DNA of 64,000 nt, from NCBI RefSeq assembly GCF_013778305.1, contig NZ_JACEIC010000002.1:3497669-3561668 (forward strand), in the 5' to 3' direction. The notes below the pieces were generated by a model that saw only the letters and a list, made by a program, of their open reading frames with translations, was not told the DNA's origin and ran no database searches. Position 1 is the stretch's first letter; each line of letters opens with the position of its first letter. This DNA is from Nocardioides agri (lineage in GTDB: Bacteria > Actinomycetota > Actinomycetes > Propionibacteriales > Nocardioidaceae). This document shows, piece after piece, positions 47,538-56,400 of the stretch. The translations under genes were made by a program, and so were the position numbers.

Positions 47538-49115
47538 GTGGGGCGAGGAACCAAGCGGTCAGCGGTGCACGTCGACGACACCGGCATCCGCCTCGCTCCC
47601 GGATTCAGCGGATCGGGGGACGTCCTCTTCGACGGTCGTCGCGTGTGGTCGTTCTCGGTCGACCGCGCGTCCTCCGAGGCGCCCACGGTCGCGTGGCCGA
47701 AGCGGATGAAGCGGCTGCTCGACGGGCGGGTCGAGGTGCGGATCGTCGCGGGTGCGAAGGAGATCTACGCCGGCGAGCACCAGTTCGGCACCAGCACCGA
47801 GCGGCTGCGCCTCGTCGACCCCCAGGGCACCCCGATCATCGTCGACAAGTGGGGGCTCTTCCAGCGCCCGTTCGAGGCCCGCGACCCCTCCGTGGTCCAC
47901 GCGATGACCGACCGGGCGGCCGAGATCCTGCGGGTGATGCGCGAGGACTGCGGCGTGGAGGGCTGGATCGCGTTCGGCACCCTGCTGGGCGCGGCCCGCA
48001 GCGGGCGGGCGATCGGCCACGACTCCGACATCGACCTGTGCTTCCTCAGCACGGCGAGCACGCCGGCCGCCATGTCCGCGGACCTGTGGCGGATCGCCCG
48101 CGCGCTGCGGCGCGCCGGCATGCGGGTGACCCACGCCAGCGCCAGCTTCATCACGGTCCGCTTCCGCGGACCGGACGGTGCGGCAGCGGGCATCGACATC
48201 TACATCACGTTCTTCCTCGACGGCCTCTTCTACGAGACCGCCACCGTGCGGGCGCCGGTGCCGCGCGAGGCGCTGCTGCCGCTGCGCGAGATCGAGTTCG
48301 AGGGCCGGATGCTGCCCGCCCCGGCCGACCCGGCGAAGCTGCTGGAGGTCTCCTACGGGCCGAACTGGAAGGTGCCGGACCCGTCGTTCCAGCACCAGCC
48401 CGGTCCCGAGGTCGTCGACCGGTTCCACGGCTGGTTCGGGTCGCTCATGCACGGGCGGCGCGACTGGCGGCACTTCAACGCCACCGCGGCTACGTCCGAC
48501 GCGGCGCCGTCCGACTTCGCCGAGTGGGTCTGCGGCCAGATCACGCCGGACACCGCCGTGATCGAGGTCGGGCCCGGCGGCGGCGCCGACCTGCGGCGGT
48601 ACGCCGCGGACGGCCGCCAGGTCCTCGGTCTCGACTACGCGCTGCCCGCGGCGCTCGTGCGGGCCGCAGAGCGGATGCCCAGCGCCCGCGTGGACCCGCT
48701 GAACCTCTACGACCGGCGCGACGTGCTGGTCCGGGGCGCCCGCATGTCGCGGCGGCTCGGCGACCGCGTCCTCGTCGCGCACCGGGTGCTCGAGACGCTC
48801 GAGCCCGACGGGCTCGAGGCGTTCTGGCTGCTCGCCAGCATGGGCCTGCGCCGCGGCGGGCGCGCCTACGTCGGCGGCGTGACCCGGCACCGCGCGGCGG
48901 GGCACGAGTGGTCGCAGCGGCACGGCGCCGGCAGGGTCTACCCGTTCTCGCCGGCCGCCGCCGAGGAGCAGGTGCGCGCCGCGGGCGGCCGGGTCGTCGA
49001 GCGGTCCGGCTTCGAGGCGGCCGAGCGGGCCCGCCGCGGCGGACCCCCCGCCGAGTGGAGAATGGTCGTCGAGTGGCCCGAGCGCGGGTCCGCTGCCGGA
49101 GAGGAGAGGGCATGA
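47538..49115 (+). CDS. LicD-family nucleotidyltransferase-like domain fused to a methyltransferase
   Basis: A 525-aa protein starting at GTG 47538 (GAGGGA 4 bases upstream). Residues about 145-310 carry the LicD/fukutin-type motif FGTLLGAARSG followed by HDSDIDL, as in proteins that transfer phosphocholine or phospho-sugars to surface polymers. Residues about 337-505 resemble a class I SAM methyltransferase (VIEVGPGGGADLRRYAADGR; LGLDYA). The N-terminal about 100 residues look like a small beta domain. The fusion suggests a phosphorylated, then methylated, glycan. Overlaps the sulfotransferase gene (ATGA). Confidence 0.8.
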   Translation: MGRGTKRSAVHVDDTGIRLAPGFSGSGDVLFDGRRVWSFSVDRASSEAPTVAWPKRMKRLLDGRVEVRIVAGAKEIYAGEHQFGTSTERLRLVDPQGTPIIVDKWGLFQRPFEARDPSVVHAMTDRAAEILRVMREDCGVEGWIAFGTLLGAARSGRAIGHDSDIDLCFLSTASTPAAMSADLWRIARALRRAGMRVTHASASFITVRFRGPDGAAAGIDIYITFFLDGLFYETATVRAPVPREALLPLREIEFEGRMLPAPADPAKLLEVSYGPNWKVPDPSFQHQPGPEVVDRFHGWFGSLMHGRRDWRHFNATAATSDAAPSDFAEWVCGQITPDTAVIEVGPGGGADLRRYAADGRQVLGLDYALPAALVRAAERMPSARVDPLNLYDRRDVLVRGARMSRRLGDRVLVAHRVLETLEPDGLEAFWLLASMGLRRGGRAYVGGVTRHRAAGHEWSQRHGAGRVYPFSPAAAEEQVRAAGGRVVERSGFEAAERARRGGPPAEWRMVVEWPERGSAAGEERA

Positions 49116-50413
49116 CCGAGCGGGTCTACCTCCACGTCGGCACGCCCAAGTCCGGCACGACCTACCTCCAGCGCGTCCTGGACCACAACCGGGAGGCGCT
49201 GGCCGCCGCCGGGGTGCTGGTCGTGGGCGAGCAGCACGTCGACCGGGTGCACGCCGCCCTCGCGGTGCGCGAGGACCCGCGCGTGCGCACCCTCAGCCCC
49301 CGCCAGGCGCGCAGCTGGGAGCGCCTGGTCGCGCAGATCCGGGCGTGGCAGGGACCCGCCGCGGTGCTCAGCTACGAGCTGTTCTCCGCGGCGACGCGGG
49401 AGCAGGCCGAGCGGGCGCTCGCGGACCTCGCCGGCCTCGACGTCCACGTCGTCATCACCGCGCGCGACTTCGGCAAGATGGTGCCGTCGGCCTGGCAGGA
49501 GCGGCTGAAGTTCGGGCTGACCACGCCGCTGCCGCAGTGGCGCCCGGCCCGGGAGAGCGCCGGACCCCGCCGGGAGTGGGGCTGGCGCACCATGGACCCG
49601 GCCAGCGTCGCCGAGCGGTGGGGGGCGAGCCTGCCGGCCGACCACGTGCACGTCGTCACCGTCCCGCGCACGCGCCGGGACCCCGACGAGCTCTGGCACC
49701 GCTTCGCCGCCGCCTGCGACCTGACCGCGACAACGACCAACCTGGATCTGGGGGTGGGCCTCGTGAACGAGTCCCTCGGAGTGACGGCCGCCGAGCTGCT
49801 GCGCCGCGTCAACGAGCGGATCGGCCCGCCGATCGAGGGCAGCCGCGAGCAGGCCAAGTGGCTGCGCGACACCCTCGCCCACCGGGTGCTCGCCCCGCTC
49901 GACTCCGAGCCGATCCGGATCACCGACCGCCAGCTCAAGGACGCCGAGCGGCAGGCCGGCGCCTCGGTCGAGCGCGTCGGCGCCGCGGGGTACGACGTAC
50001 GCGGCGACCTCGGTGACCTCGAGCCCAGCGAGGGCACCGGCCGCTCGCCCGAGGACGTCACCGACAGCGAGCTCCTCGACGTCGCGCTGGACACGATCGC
50101 GCAGCTGCTCCTGCTCGTGCGCGAGCGGTCGCAGAGCGCCGCGCCCGCGGAGCCGGGCGCGGAGGGTGGCCGGCTGCGCCGGGCGGCGAAGACCGCTGCG
50201 CAGCGCACTAGCGCGCCCTACCTCCGCCACCGCGCCGAGGCCAACGAGAAGCGCATCGCCGAGCTCGAGAAGCAGGTCGCGGCGGACCGTGCCCTGCACC
50301 TGCGCGTCGCCGCGCTGCAGGACGTCGTGACCGAGCTGCTGCTGCCGATCGGCGACCGCGACCCGGAGGTCACGATCCGCGCCCTGCGGCGCTACCACCA
50401 GGAGTCGGTGTGA
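49112..50413 (+). CDS. Sulfotransferase-like protein with coiled-coil C-terminus
   Basis: A 433-aa protein starting at ATG 49112 (GAGGAGAGGG upstream). The N-terminus LHVGTPKSGTTYLQR is the PAPS-binding P-loop of sulfotransferases. VITARDFGKMVPSAWQERLK resembles the 3-prime-phosphate loop. From about residue 285 the sequence becomes helical and charged (RAEANEKRIAELEKQVAADRA), giving a C-terminal coiled coil. The acceptor is unknown, but context points to a surface glycan. It lies between the LicD fusion and a 68-aa protein, all overlapping. Confidence 0.83.
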   Translation: MTERVYLHVGTPKSGTTYLQRVLDHNREALAAAGVLVVGEQHVDRVHAALAVREDPRVRTLSPRQARSWERLVAQIRAWQGPAAVLSYELFSAATREQAERALADLAGLDVHVVITARDFGKMVPSAWQERLKFGLTTPLPQWRPARESAGPRREWGWRTMDPASVAERWGASLPADHVHVVTVPRTRRDPDELWHRFAAACDLTATTTNLDLGVGLVNESLGVTAAELLRRVNERIGPPIEGSREQAKWLRDTLAHRVLAPLDSEPIRITDRQLKDAERQAGASVERVGAAGYDVRGDLGDLEPSEGTGRSPEDVTDSELLDVALDTIAQLLLLVRERSQSAAPAEPGAEGGRLRRAAKTAAQRTSAPYLRHRAEANEKRIAELEKQVAADRALHLRVAALQDVVTELLLPIGDRDPEVTIRALRRYHQESV

Positions 50414-50616
50414 GTCGTCCGGCCGACCTGCTGCGGCGGGCGGCCCACGGCACCGGCCTGGCCGACGCGATCCGCCAGCGCCAGGCCGTCGAGTCGCTGG
50501 CCGTCGCCGTCGACGAGGGCGCCCGCCTCGCCGTCCTGCTCGAGGCCCAGGTCGCCGAGATCGAGCAGAGCCTGGTGCCGCTGCTCGAGTCCGACCACCG
50601 GGCGAGGCAGCAGTGA
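50410..50616 (+). CDS. Small helical protein of unknown function
   Basis: A 68-aa protein (GTG 50410). It overlaps the sulfotransferase stop and the glycosyltransferase start by 4 bases each (GTGA at both ends), so it is clearly a coding unit despite its size. Predicted amphipathic helix (LAVAVDEGARLAVLLEAQVAEIEQSL) with no membrane segment. It may be a coiled-coil adapter for the sulfotransferase tail. No family recognised. Confidence 0.65.
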   Translation: MSRPADLLRRAAHGTGLADAIRQRQAVESLAVAVDEGARLAVLLEAQVAEIEQSLVPLLESDHRARQQ

Positions 50617-51626
50617 GGGGGCCGGGTGACCACGCCGTCGCGCTCTCGGTGGTCGTGCCCTGCTACAACGAGGAGGAGTCCCTCCCGCAGCTGGTGAAGG
50701 TCCTCGGCGAGGTGCTGCCGGGCGTGGCGGAGTCGTTCGAGGTGATCCTCGTCGACGACGGCAGCCGCGACCGGACCCTCGAGATGCTCCGCGAGGTGCA
50801 CGCTGCAGACGCGCGGTTCCGCTACCTCGCCCTGAGCCGCAACTTCGGCAAGGAGTCGGCGATGCTCGCCGGGCTCAGCCAGGCGCGCGGCGCGGCGGTG
50901 GCGATCATGGACGGCGACCTCCAGCACCCGCCGCAGCTGCTCGCCGAGATGGTCCCGCTGCTCGACCAGGGCTACCAGCAGGTCGTCGCGCGCCGGACCC
51001 GCGACCAGGACCCGGCGGTGCGCACGTTCCTCTCGCGCCTCTACTACCGGATGATCAACCGGCTCATCGACGTGCAGCTCGAGGACGGGGTCGGCGACTT
51101 CCGGGTGCTCAGCAGCGAGGCCGTCCGCGCCCTGCTGTCGCTGGGGGAGACCAACCGCTTCTCCAAGGGCCTCTTCGCCTGGATCGGCTTCCCCACCGCG
51201 GTCGTCGACTACGAGAACGTCTCCCGCGAGGCGGGCACCACCAAGTGGCGGCTGCGCGACCTCTTCAACTACGGCCTCGACGGGGTCATCTCGTTCAACT
51301 ACCGCCCGCTCCGGCTGTCGATCTGGTTCGGCCTGGTCGTGATGGCGGTGGCGATCGGGTACGCCGCGTGGGTGCTGGTCGACGCGATCGTGCACGGCAA
51401 CAGCGCCCCCGGCTACGTCACGATCATCTGCGCCGTCACCGGGTTCGGTGGCGTCCAGCTCATCCTGCTGGGCGTCATCGGCGAGTACCTCGGCCGCATC
51501 TACGCGGAGACGAAGCGGCGGCCGCTCTTCCTGCTCCGCGAGAGCAGCGAGGGGCCCCGACACACCCCGATCACGGTCGACCTCGGACCGGACCACGACG
51601 CCCACCTCCACGAGCAGGATCGATGA
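50613..51626 (+). CDS. Polyprenyl-phosphate glycosyltransferase, GtrB/DPM-like GT2
   Basis: A 337-aa GT2 enzyme charging a lipid carrier with a sugar. LSVVVPCYNEEESLP, VDDGSRDRT, MDGDLQHPP (metal/UDP or GDP site, about 101-109) and GVGDFRVLS are typical. Two C-terminal membrane helices (SIWFGLVVMAVAIGYAAWVLV; GFGGVQLILLGVIGEYLGR) anchor it. GtrB-type enzymes feed side-chain glycosylation on the outer face, consistent with the membrane protein encoded next. GTG start overlaps the 68-aa gene. Confidence 0.9.
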   Translation: MRGPGDHAVALSVVVPCYNEEESLPQLVKVLGEVLPGVAESFEVILVDDGSRDRTLEMLREVHAADARFRYLALSRNFGKESAMLAGLSQARGAAVAIMDGDLQHPPQLLAEMVPLLDQGYQQVVARRTRDQDPAVRTFLSRLYYRMINRLIDVQLEDGVGDFRVLSSEAVRALLSLGETNRFSKGLFAWIGFPTAVVDYENVSREAGTTKWRLRDLFNYGLDGVISFNYRPLRLSIWFGLVVMAVAIGYAAWVLVDAIVHGNSAPGYVTIICAVTGFGGVQLILLGVIGEYLGRIYAETKRRPLFLLRESSEGPRHTPITVDLGPDHDAHLHEQDR

Positions 51627-53860
51627 CGACGACCGAGACACCCGGGCGGGACCGCGCCCGGTGGCTGTGGCCGCTGGTGGTGTGCGTGGTGACCGCGGCG
51701 TACGCGAGCATCCCCTACCTCGCCCACCCCTACTTCTTCCAGCGCGGCGACACCGCCGCCCAGTTCGCGCCCACCTGGTTCCACCTCGGGGAGATGGTGC
51801 GCTCCGGACAGTGGCCGCCGTGGCTCGACCCCGACGCCTGGGCGGGCGGCAACTACGCCGCCGAGGCCCTCTACGGCATCTACAACCCGATCAACCTGCT
51901 GGTCTGGCTGGGGATGTCGTCCACCTCGGACCTGATGCTCGCGACGTTCGTCGTCAAGGCCGTCGTGCTCGTGCTGCTCGCGCTGGGCACCTACCTGCTC
52001 GCGCGCGAGTACGGCGCGGCGCGCTGGGCCGCGGCCGTCGTCGCGACGGCCCTGCCGTTCAGCGGCTTCACGCTCTACTGGGACGCCGGCTCGTGGCCCT
52101 CCGGGCTGATGGCCTTCGCCTACGCGACCTGGCTGTGGTGGGTGCTGCGCCGCTGCCTGCGCGGCGTCACCAACCCGTTCTGGGCGTTCCTCGTGGGCGT
52201 CCTGGTGGTCACGCAGGGCAACCCCTACGGCGCGCTCGCCGTCGTCGTCATCGGGTTCGCGCTCGTCGTCGAGGGCCTCGCCGCGCGCAACCGGGCGGGC
52301 GTCGTGCGCCTGGTGCTGACCGGCCTGTGCATCGCCGCGTTCCTGCCGCTGGTCTACCTCCCGCTGGTGGGCACGGCCGACCTCGCGGTGCGCTCGCAGG
52401 GCGCGCTGATCGAGAACAGCGGCAAGCTCCGCCCGGCGCTCGGCGACCTCTTCGGCCTGAGCTCGCCGACGTACGTGCCCGGGATCCGCGCGATCACCGG
52501 CCCGATGACCGTCCCCGCGACGTACCTGTCCTGGCTCGTCCTCCCGTTGCTGCCCTGGCTGCGGTACGGCGTCCTCCGGGACCGGGCGCGCGAGCTCAGC
52601 GGCGTCGGCGTCGTCACCGTCGTCTACCTGGCGCTCACCCTCGGCCCCTCGAAGCTGTGGCTCTTCCGCTGGCCGCTGCGCCTGGTCGAGTACGCCTGGC
52701 TCGGCGTCGCGGTGGCCCTCGCGGTCCTGCTCACCCAGGGGCTGCACCGCTCGCACGCCCGCGCCCGCGCGCTCGGGTCCCTGGCCATCGTCCTCGGCAC
52801 CGGTTACCTCGCCTGGTCGGAGCACCCCGCGGCCGTGCGCCAGGTGGCGGCGGGCGTCGTCCTGGTCCTGGTGCTGGTGACCGCCGTCGTGCTGTGCCAG
52901 CGGTTCTGGGAGAGGACCACCGCCGCCCTGGCTGCGCTCTGCATCATCGGCACCGGCCTGGTGCTCAGCCTGCAGGTCTACGCCTTCGGCGAGAACGCCT
53001 CCTCGCGCTACTGGCACCTGCCGCACGACGTCGCCGGGATCCAGGAGCGGTTCGGCGACCGCGACGGCAGGGTGATGCAGTTCGCGGATCTCAAGCCGCT
53101 GCAGACCAAGCACCCGCGCGAGCTGGTGCGCGCCTGGGACTCCTTCCTGCCCGGCAGCATGTACCAGGTCGCGGACGTCGACGCGGTCAACGCCTACACC
53201 GGCATGGGCATGCGGGTCTTCAACAAGCACTTCTGCATGGAGTACGACGGACTGACCCAGCCGTGCGGCTACCGCAACCTGTGGCGGGTCTCGCCGATCG
53301 CGGGCGTCCCCGTCGCGGACCTGATGAAGATCGACACGGTCGTCGTGCAGCCGGAGATGACCGTCGGCGTGGACACCCCCGAAGGGTGGAGCGTCGCCGA
53401 GCAGACCGACGCGGTCGTCGTGCTCACCCGCGACGAGCCGCTGCCGTGGCCCGACTCCCGGCTGAGCTGGGCGGCCGAGGGGATCGAGGTCGGGGCCGCC
53501 GAGACGGTCGCGCCGCTCCACGAGCAGGTCGAGATCGCGGACTCCGGCGACGGCGGCCAGATGATCTTCGCGGCCCTCGGCTGGCCCGGCTGGCGCGCCG
53601 AGATCGACGGCAAGGAGGTCCCGGTCTCCCGCACCAAGATCGGCATGCTCATGGTCGACGTGCCGGGGGACACCTCCGGCACGCTCGACGTCACCTTCCG
53701 GCCCCCCGGCCTGGTCGCCGGCGTCGCCGCGGCGGGGCTCGGCCTGCTCGGGGCGGTCGCCCTGGGCCTGGTCGACTGGCGCAGCCGTCGCCGGCGGCGC
53801 TGGGCGGACGGCGACGAGGGTGCGATTCCTCACGTGGCCGCTGGCGGCCCGGCCGAGTAG
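51623..53860 (+). CDS. Large polytopic membrane protein, probable lipid-carrier glycosyltransferase (YfhO-like)
   Basis: A 745-aa protein from ATG 51623 with about a dozen membrane helices to residue about 450, then a soluble C-terminal part (about 455-720) and one last helix. The early loop FQRGDTAAQFAPTWFHLGEM carries an Asp in the place expected for the catalytic acid of GT-C type glycosyltransferases. Beta-rich end GWPGWRAEIDGKEVPV resembles YfhO. Likely transfers the sugar charged by the upstream GtrB-like enzyme onto a wall or membrane acceptor. Confidence 0.75.
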   Translation: MTTTETPGRDRARWLWPLVVCVVTAAYASIPYLAHPYFFQRGDTAAQFAPTWFHLGEMVRSGQWPPWLDPDAWAGGNYAAEALYGIYNPINLLVWLGMSSTSDLMLATFVVKAVVLVLLALGTYLLAREYGAARWAAAVVATALPFSGFTLYWDAGSWPSGLMAFAYATWLWWVLRRCLRGVTNPFWAFLVGVLVVTQGNPYGALAVVVIGFALVVEGLAARNRAGVVRLVLTGLCIAAFLPLVYLPLVGTADLAVRSQGALIENSGKLRPALGDLFGLSSPTYVPGIRAITGPMTVPATYLSWLVLPLLPWLRYGVLRDRARELSGVGVVTVVYLALTLGPSKLWLFRWPLRLVEYAWLGVAVALAVLLTQGLHRSHARARALGSLAIVLGTGYLAWSEHPAAVRQVAAGVVLVLVLVTAVVLCQRFWERTTAALAALCIIGTGLVLSLQVYAFGENASSRYWHLPHDVAGIQERFGDRDGRVMQFADLKPLQTKHPRELVRAWDSFLPGSMYQVADVDAVNAYTGMGMRVFNKHFCMEYDGLTQPCGYRNLWRVSPIAGVPVADLMKIDTVVVQPEMTVGVDTPEGWSVAEQTDAVVVLTRDEPLPWPDSRLSWAAEGIEVGAAETVAPLHEQVEIADSGDGGQMIFAALGWPGWRAEIDGKEVPVSRTKIGMLMVDVPGDTSGTLDVTFRPPGLVAGVAAAGLGLLGAVALGLVDWRSRRRRRWADGDEGAIPHVAAGGPAE

Positions 53861-53906
53861 GTTACCCGGCAGTACCGCCAGTGCTGTCAGCAGACGAGGA
53901 GACGCG

Positions 53907-55106
53907 ATGGGCCGCCTGTGCCAGACCGAGGGACTGACCGAGGACCAGACCGAGATCCTCAAGGCGGTCCGCACGTTCGTGGAGGAGAAGATCCTCCCGG
54001 TCGCGACCGAGCTCGAGCACGCGGACGAGTACCCGCAGGAGATCGTCGACGGGCTCAAGGAGCTCGGCATCTTCGGGCTCACGATCCCCGAGGAGTACGA
54101 CGGCCTCGGCGAGTCGCTGCTGACCTACGCGCTGTGCGTGGAGGAGATCGCCCGCGGCTGGATGAGCGTCTCGGGCGTCATCAACACCCACTTCATCGTG
54201 GCCTACATGCTGATGAAGCACGGCACCGAGGAGCAGAAGCGCAGGTACCTGCCGCGGATGGCGACCGGTGAGGTCCGGGGTGCCTTCTCGATGTCCGAGC
54301 CGGGCCTCGGGTCCGACGTGTCGGCGATCAAGACCAAGGCCACCAAGAACGACGACGGCGGCTACACGATCGACGGCCAGAAGATGTGGCTGACCAACGG
54401 CGGCACGTCCAACCTGGTCGCGGTGCTGGTCAAGACCGACGAGGGTGCCGACTCGGTCTACAAGAACATGACGACGTTCCTCGTGGAGAAGGAGCCGGGC
54501 TTCGGCGAGACGGCGCCCGGCCTGACGATCCCCGGCAAGATCGACAAGATGGGCTACAAGGGCGTCGACACCACCGAGGCGGTCTTCGAGGGCCACCAGG
54601 TGTCGGCCGACCAGATCCTCGGTGGCGAGCCCGGCAAGGGCTTCTACCAGATGATGGACGGCGTCGAGGTCGGCCGCGTCAACGTCGCCGCGCGTGCCTG
54701 CGGCATCGCCAACCGGGCCTTCGAGCTCGGCGTCGCCTACGCCCAGCAGCGCGAGACCTTCGGCAAGCCGATCGCCGACCACCAGGCGATCCTCTTCCGG
54801 ATCGCGGAGATGGCCACCAAGGTCGAGACCGCGCACTCGATGATGGTCCGCGCGGCCCGCAAGAAGGACTCCGGCCAGCGCAACGACGTCGAGGCCGGCA
54901 TGGCCAAGATGGTGGCCTCGGAGTACTGCAACGAGGTCGTGCAGGACTCCTTCCGGATCCACGGCGGCTACGGCTACTCCAAGGAGTACGAGATCGAGCG
55001 CCTCTACCGCGAGGCCGCGTTCATGCTCATCGGCGAGGGCACCTCCGACATCCAGAAGATGATCATCGGCCGCAGCCTGCTCAAGGACTACGCGCTCAAG
55101 GGCTAG
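53907..55106 (+). CDS. Acyl-CoA dehydrogenase
   Basis: A 399-aa FAD enzyme that introduces a 2,3-double bond in an acyl-CoA, cytoplasmic. ATG 53907 follows GAGGAG at 53896. Family motifs: AFSMSEPGLGSDVSAIKTKA, QKMWLTNGG, RETFGKPIADHQAILFRIAEMA, and VVQDSFRIHGGYGYSKEYEIERLYREA; the Glu of the last motif region and IGEGTSDIQKMIIGR match active ACADs. Preceded by a monocistronic spacer; convergent with the EEP gene. Substrate chain length cannot be set from sequence. Confidence 0.93.
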   Translation: MGRLCQTEGLTEDQTEILKAVRTFVEEKILPVATELEHADEYPQEIVDGLKELGIFGLTIPEEYDGLGESLLTYALCVEEIARGWMSVSGVINTHFIVAYMLMKHGTEEQKRRYLPRMATGEVRGAFSMSEPGLGSDVSAIKTKATKNDDGGYTIDGQKMWLTNGGTSNLVAVLVKTDEGADSVYKNMTTFLVEKEPGFGETAPGLTIPGKIDKMGYKGVDTTEAVFEGHQVSADQILGGEPGKGFYQMMDGVEVGRVNVAARACGIANRAFELGVAYAQQRETFGKPIADHQAILFRIAEMATKVETAHSMMVRAARKKDSGQRNDVEAGMAKMVASEYCNEVVQDSFRIHGGYGYSKEYEIERLYREAAFMLIGEGTSDIQKMIIGRSLLKDYALKG

Positions 55107-55115
55107 CTCCGGCCC

Positions 55116-56108
55116 TCAGCCGAACGACGGCAGGCACACGTCGCCGTTGGCCCCGAGGCCGTAGCGCGCCCAGAGCGCGCGGTGGTCCGACAGCGGCGGG
55201 AGCAGGACCTGCATGTCCACCGGCACGAGGCCGGCCTGCAGCAGGTAGTCGATCCGGCCGCGCGGCGCCAGCCGGGGCACGGTGAGTCCCGGTCCGGTGC
55301 CGACGGCGGTCCAGGTGTCGGCGGCGATCGCCCGGGCGACCGTCATCACCGGGGAGCCGGGATGGGCGTTGAAGTCGCCGCCGATGACCTTGGGCAGCTC
55401 GTCGTCGGCGACCAGCCGGCGGACCTCGTCGATCTGGCGCATCCGGGCGCGCGTCGAGGAGTGCTGCAGGTGCACGACGTACGCGCTGAGCTGGGTGCCG
55501 TCGACGTCGAGCACCGCGTGCAGCAGGCCGCGCTGCTCGTCGCCGGGGAGGCGGGGCAGCGGTGAGTTCTCGGCGCGCAGGATCGGGTAGCGCGACAGCA
55601 GCGCGGTGCCGTACTGCCCGCCCGCCCGGCCGGCCAGGTTGGCCCCGAACGTCGAGCTCATGTCCAGCCGCTCGCCGAGGTAGGCGGGCATGTCCACCCG
55701 CCCGCTGCGCAGTTGGTTCTTGTCCACCTCCTGGAGCAGCACGATGTCGGGCTTCCAGGACGCCAGGGTGCGGGCCAGCAGGTCGAGCTGCACGCTGCCG
55801 TCGGGCCCGTGCGCGGACTCGATGTTGAACGACACGACCGTGAGGTCGGTGAGCGGACCCGGCACGCAGGTCTCGCCGCTCGCGCTCGGGAGCGGCTCGC
55901 CGGTGGGGCTGGGCGCCGATGAGACCGGCGCCGAGGGAGCGGTGCTGACGGGCGGGGTGGGGCCACCGCCGCGGGGCTCGTCGCCGCCGGAGAGGAGCCC
56001 GTGGACGACCAGGGCGACCGGCACCGCGACGAGGGCCAGGACGAGGAGGATCGAGGCGAGGTGGTCGACCCACGCGGGCCATGCCCGGTCCGACCCGTCC
56101 TCCCGCAT
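55116..56108 (-). CDS. Membrane-anchored EEP-family protein
   Basis: About 330 aa from ATG 56108 (GTG 56135 gives nine more). A transmembrane helix (ASILLVLALVAVPVALVVHGLL, about 18-39) is followed by a Pro/Ser linker and an EEP domain (about 95-325) with SFNIESAH, LLQEVD, HLQHSS, GGDFNAHPGS, DYLLQAG and SDHRA, so all catalytic residues look intact. It differs from the LGSQHT-type pair at 41-47 kb and is closer to generic phosphatase/nuclease members. No ribosome site is visible, so the start is uncertain. Confidence 0.82.
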   Translation of the reverse strand: MREDGSDRAWPAWVDHLASILLVLALVAVPVALVVHGLLSGGDEPRGGGPTPPVSTAPSAPVSSAPSPTGEPLPSASGETCVPGPLTDLTVVSFNIESAHGPDGSVQLDLLARTLASWKPDIVLLQEVDKNQLRSGRVDMPAYLGERLDMSSTFGANLAGRAGGQYGTALLSRYPILRAENSPLPRLPGDEQRGLLHAVLDVDGTQLSAYVVHLQHSSTRARMRQIDEVRRLVADDELPKVIGGDFNAHPGSPVMTVARAIAADTWTAVGTGPGLTVPRLAPRGRIDYLLQAGLVPVDMQVLLPPLSDHRALWARYGLGANGDVCLPSFG

Positions 56109-56212
56109 GGCGAGGAGGATACGTCCGGCCCGCACGGCAAACGCGGTCGACGCGGCGGCCCGGGCATGCGAGGGTGGACGGACCTGACCGGCCCGACCCT
56201 CGCGGAGGAACG

Positions 56213-56398
56213 ATGACGGACTCGAACGCGAACGACGACCTCAAGGCCAAGATGCGCGAGGCCCTGGACCGGAAGAACCACAAGGAGAAGGGCGTCCACA
56301 AGGACGGCCCCGTCAAGGAGAAGGCGCACGGCGCCGAGGTCGCCGGCGGCGCCACCCCGCAGATGCACCGCCGCAAGGCGGGCGGCGGAGGCAGCTGA
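56213..56398 (+). CDS. DUF5302 family protein
   Basis: A 61-aa protein, ATG 56213 with GGAGGAA 4 bases upstream. Highly charged and Lys/Gly-rich, with the family pattern LKAKMREALDRKNHKEKG and ending in HRRKAGGGGS. Unknown function; the composition suggests nucleic-acid or ribosome association. Convergent with the GNAT gene. Confidence 0.82.
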   Translation: MTDSNANDDLKAKMREALDRKNHKEKGVHKDGPVKEKAHGAEVAGGATPQMHRRKAGGGGS

Positions 56399-56400
56399 CC

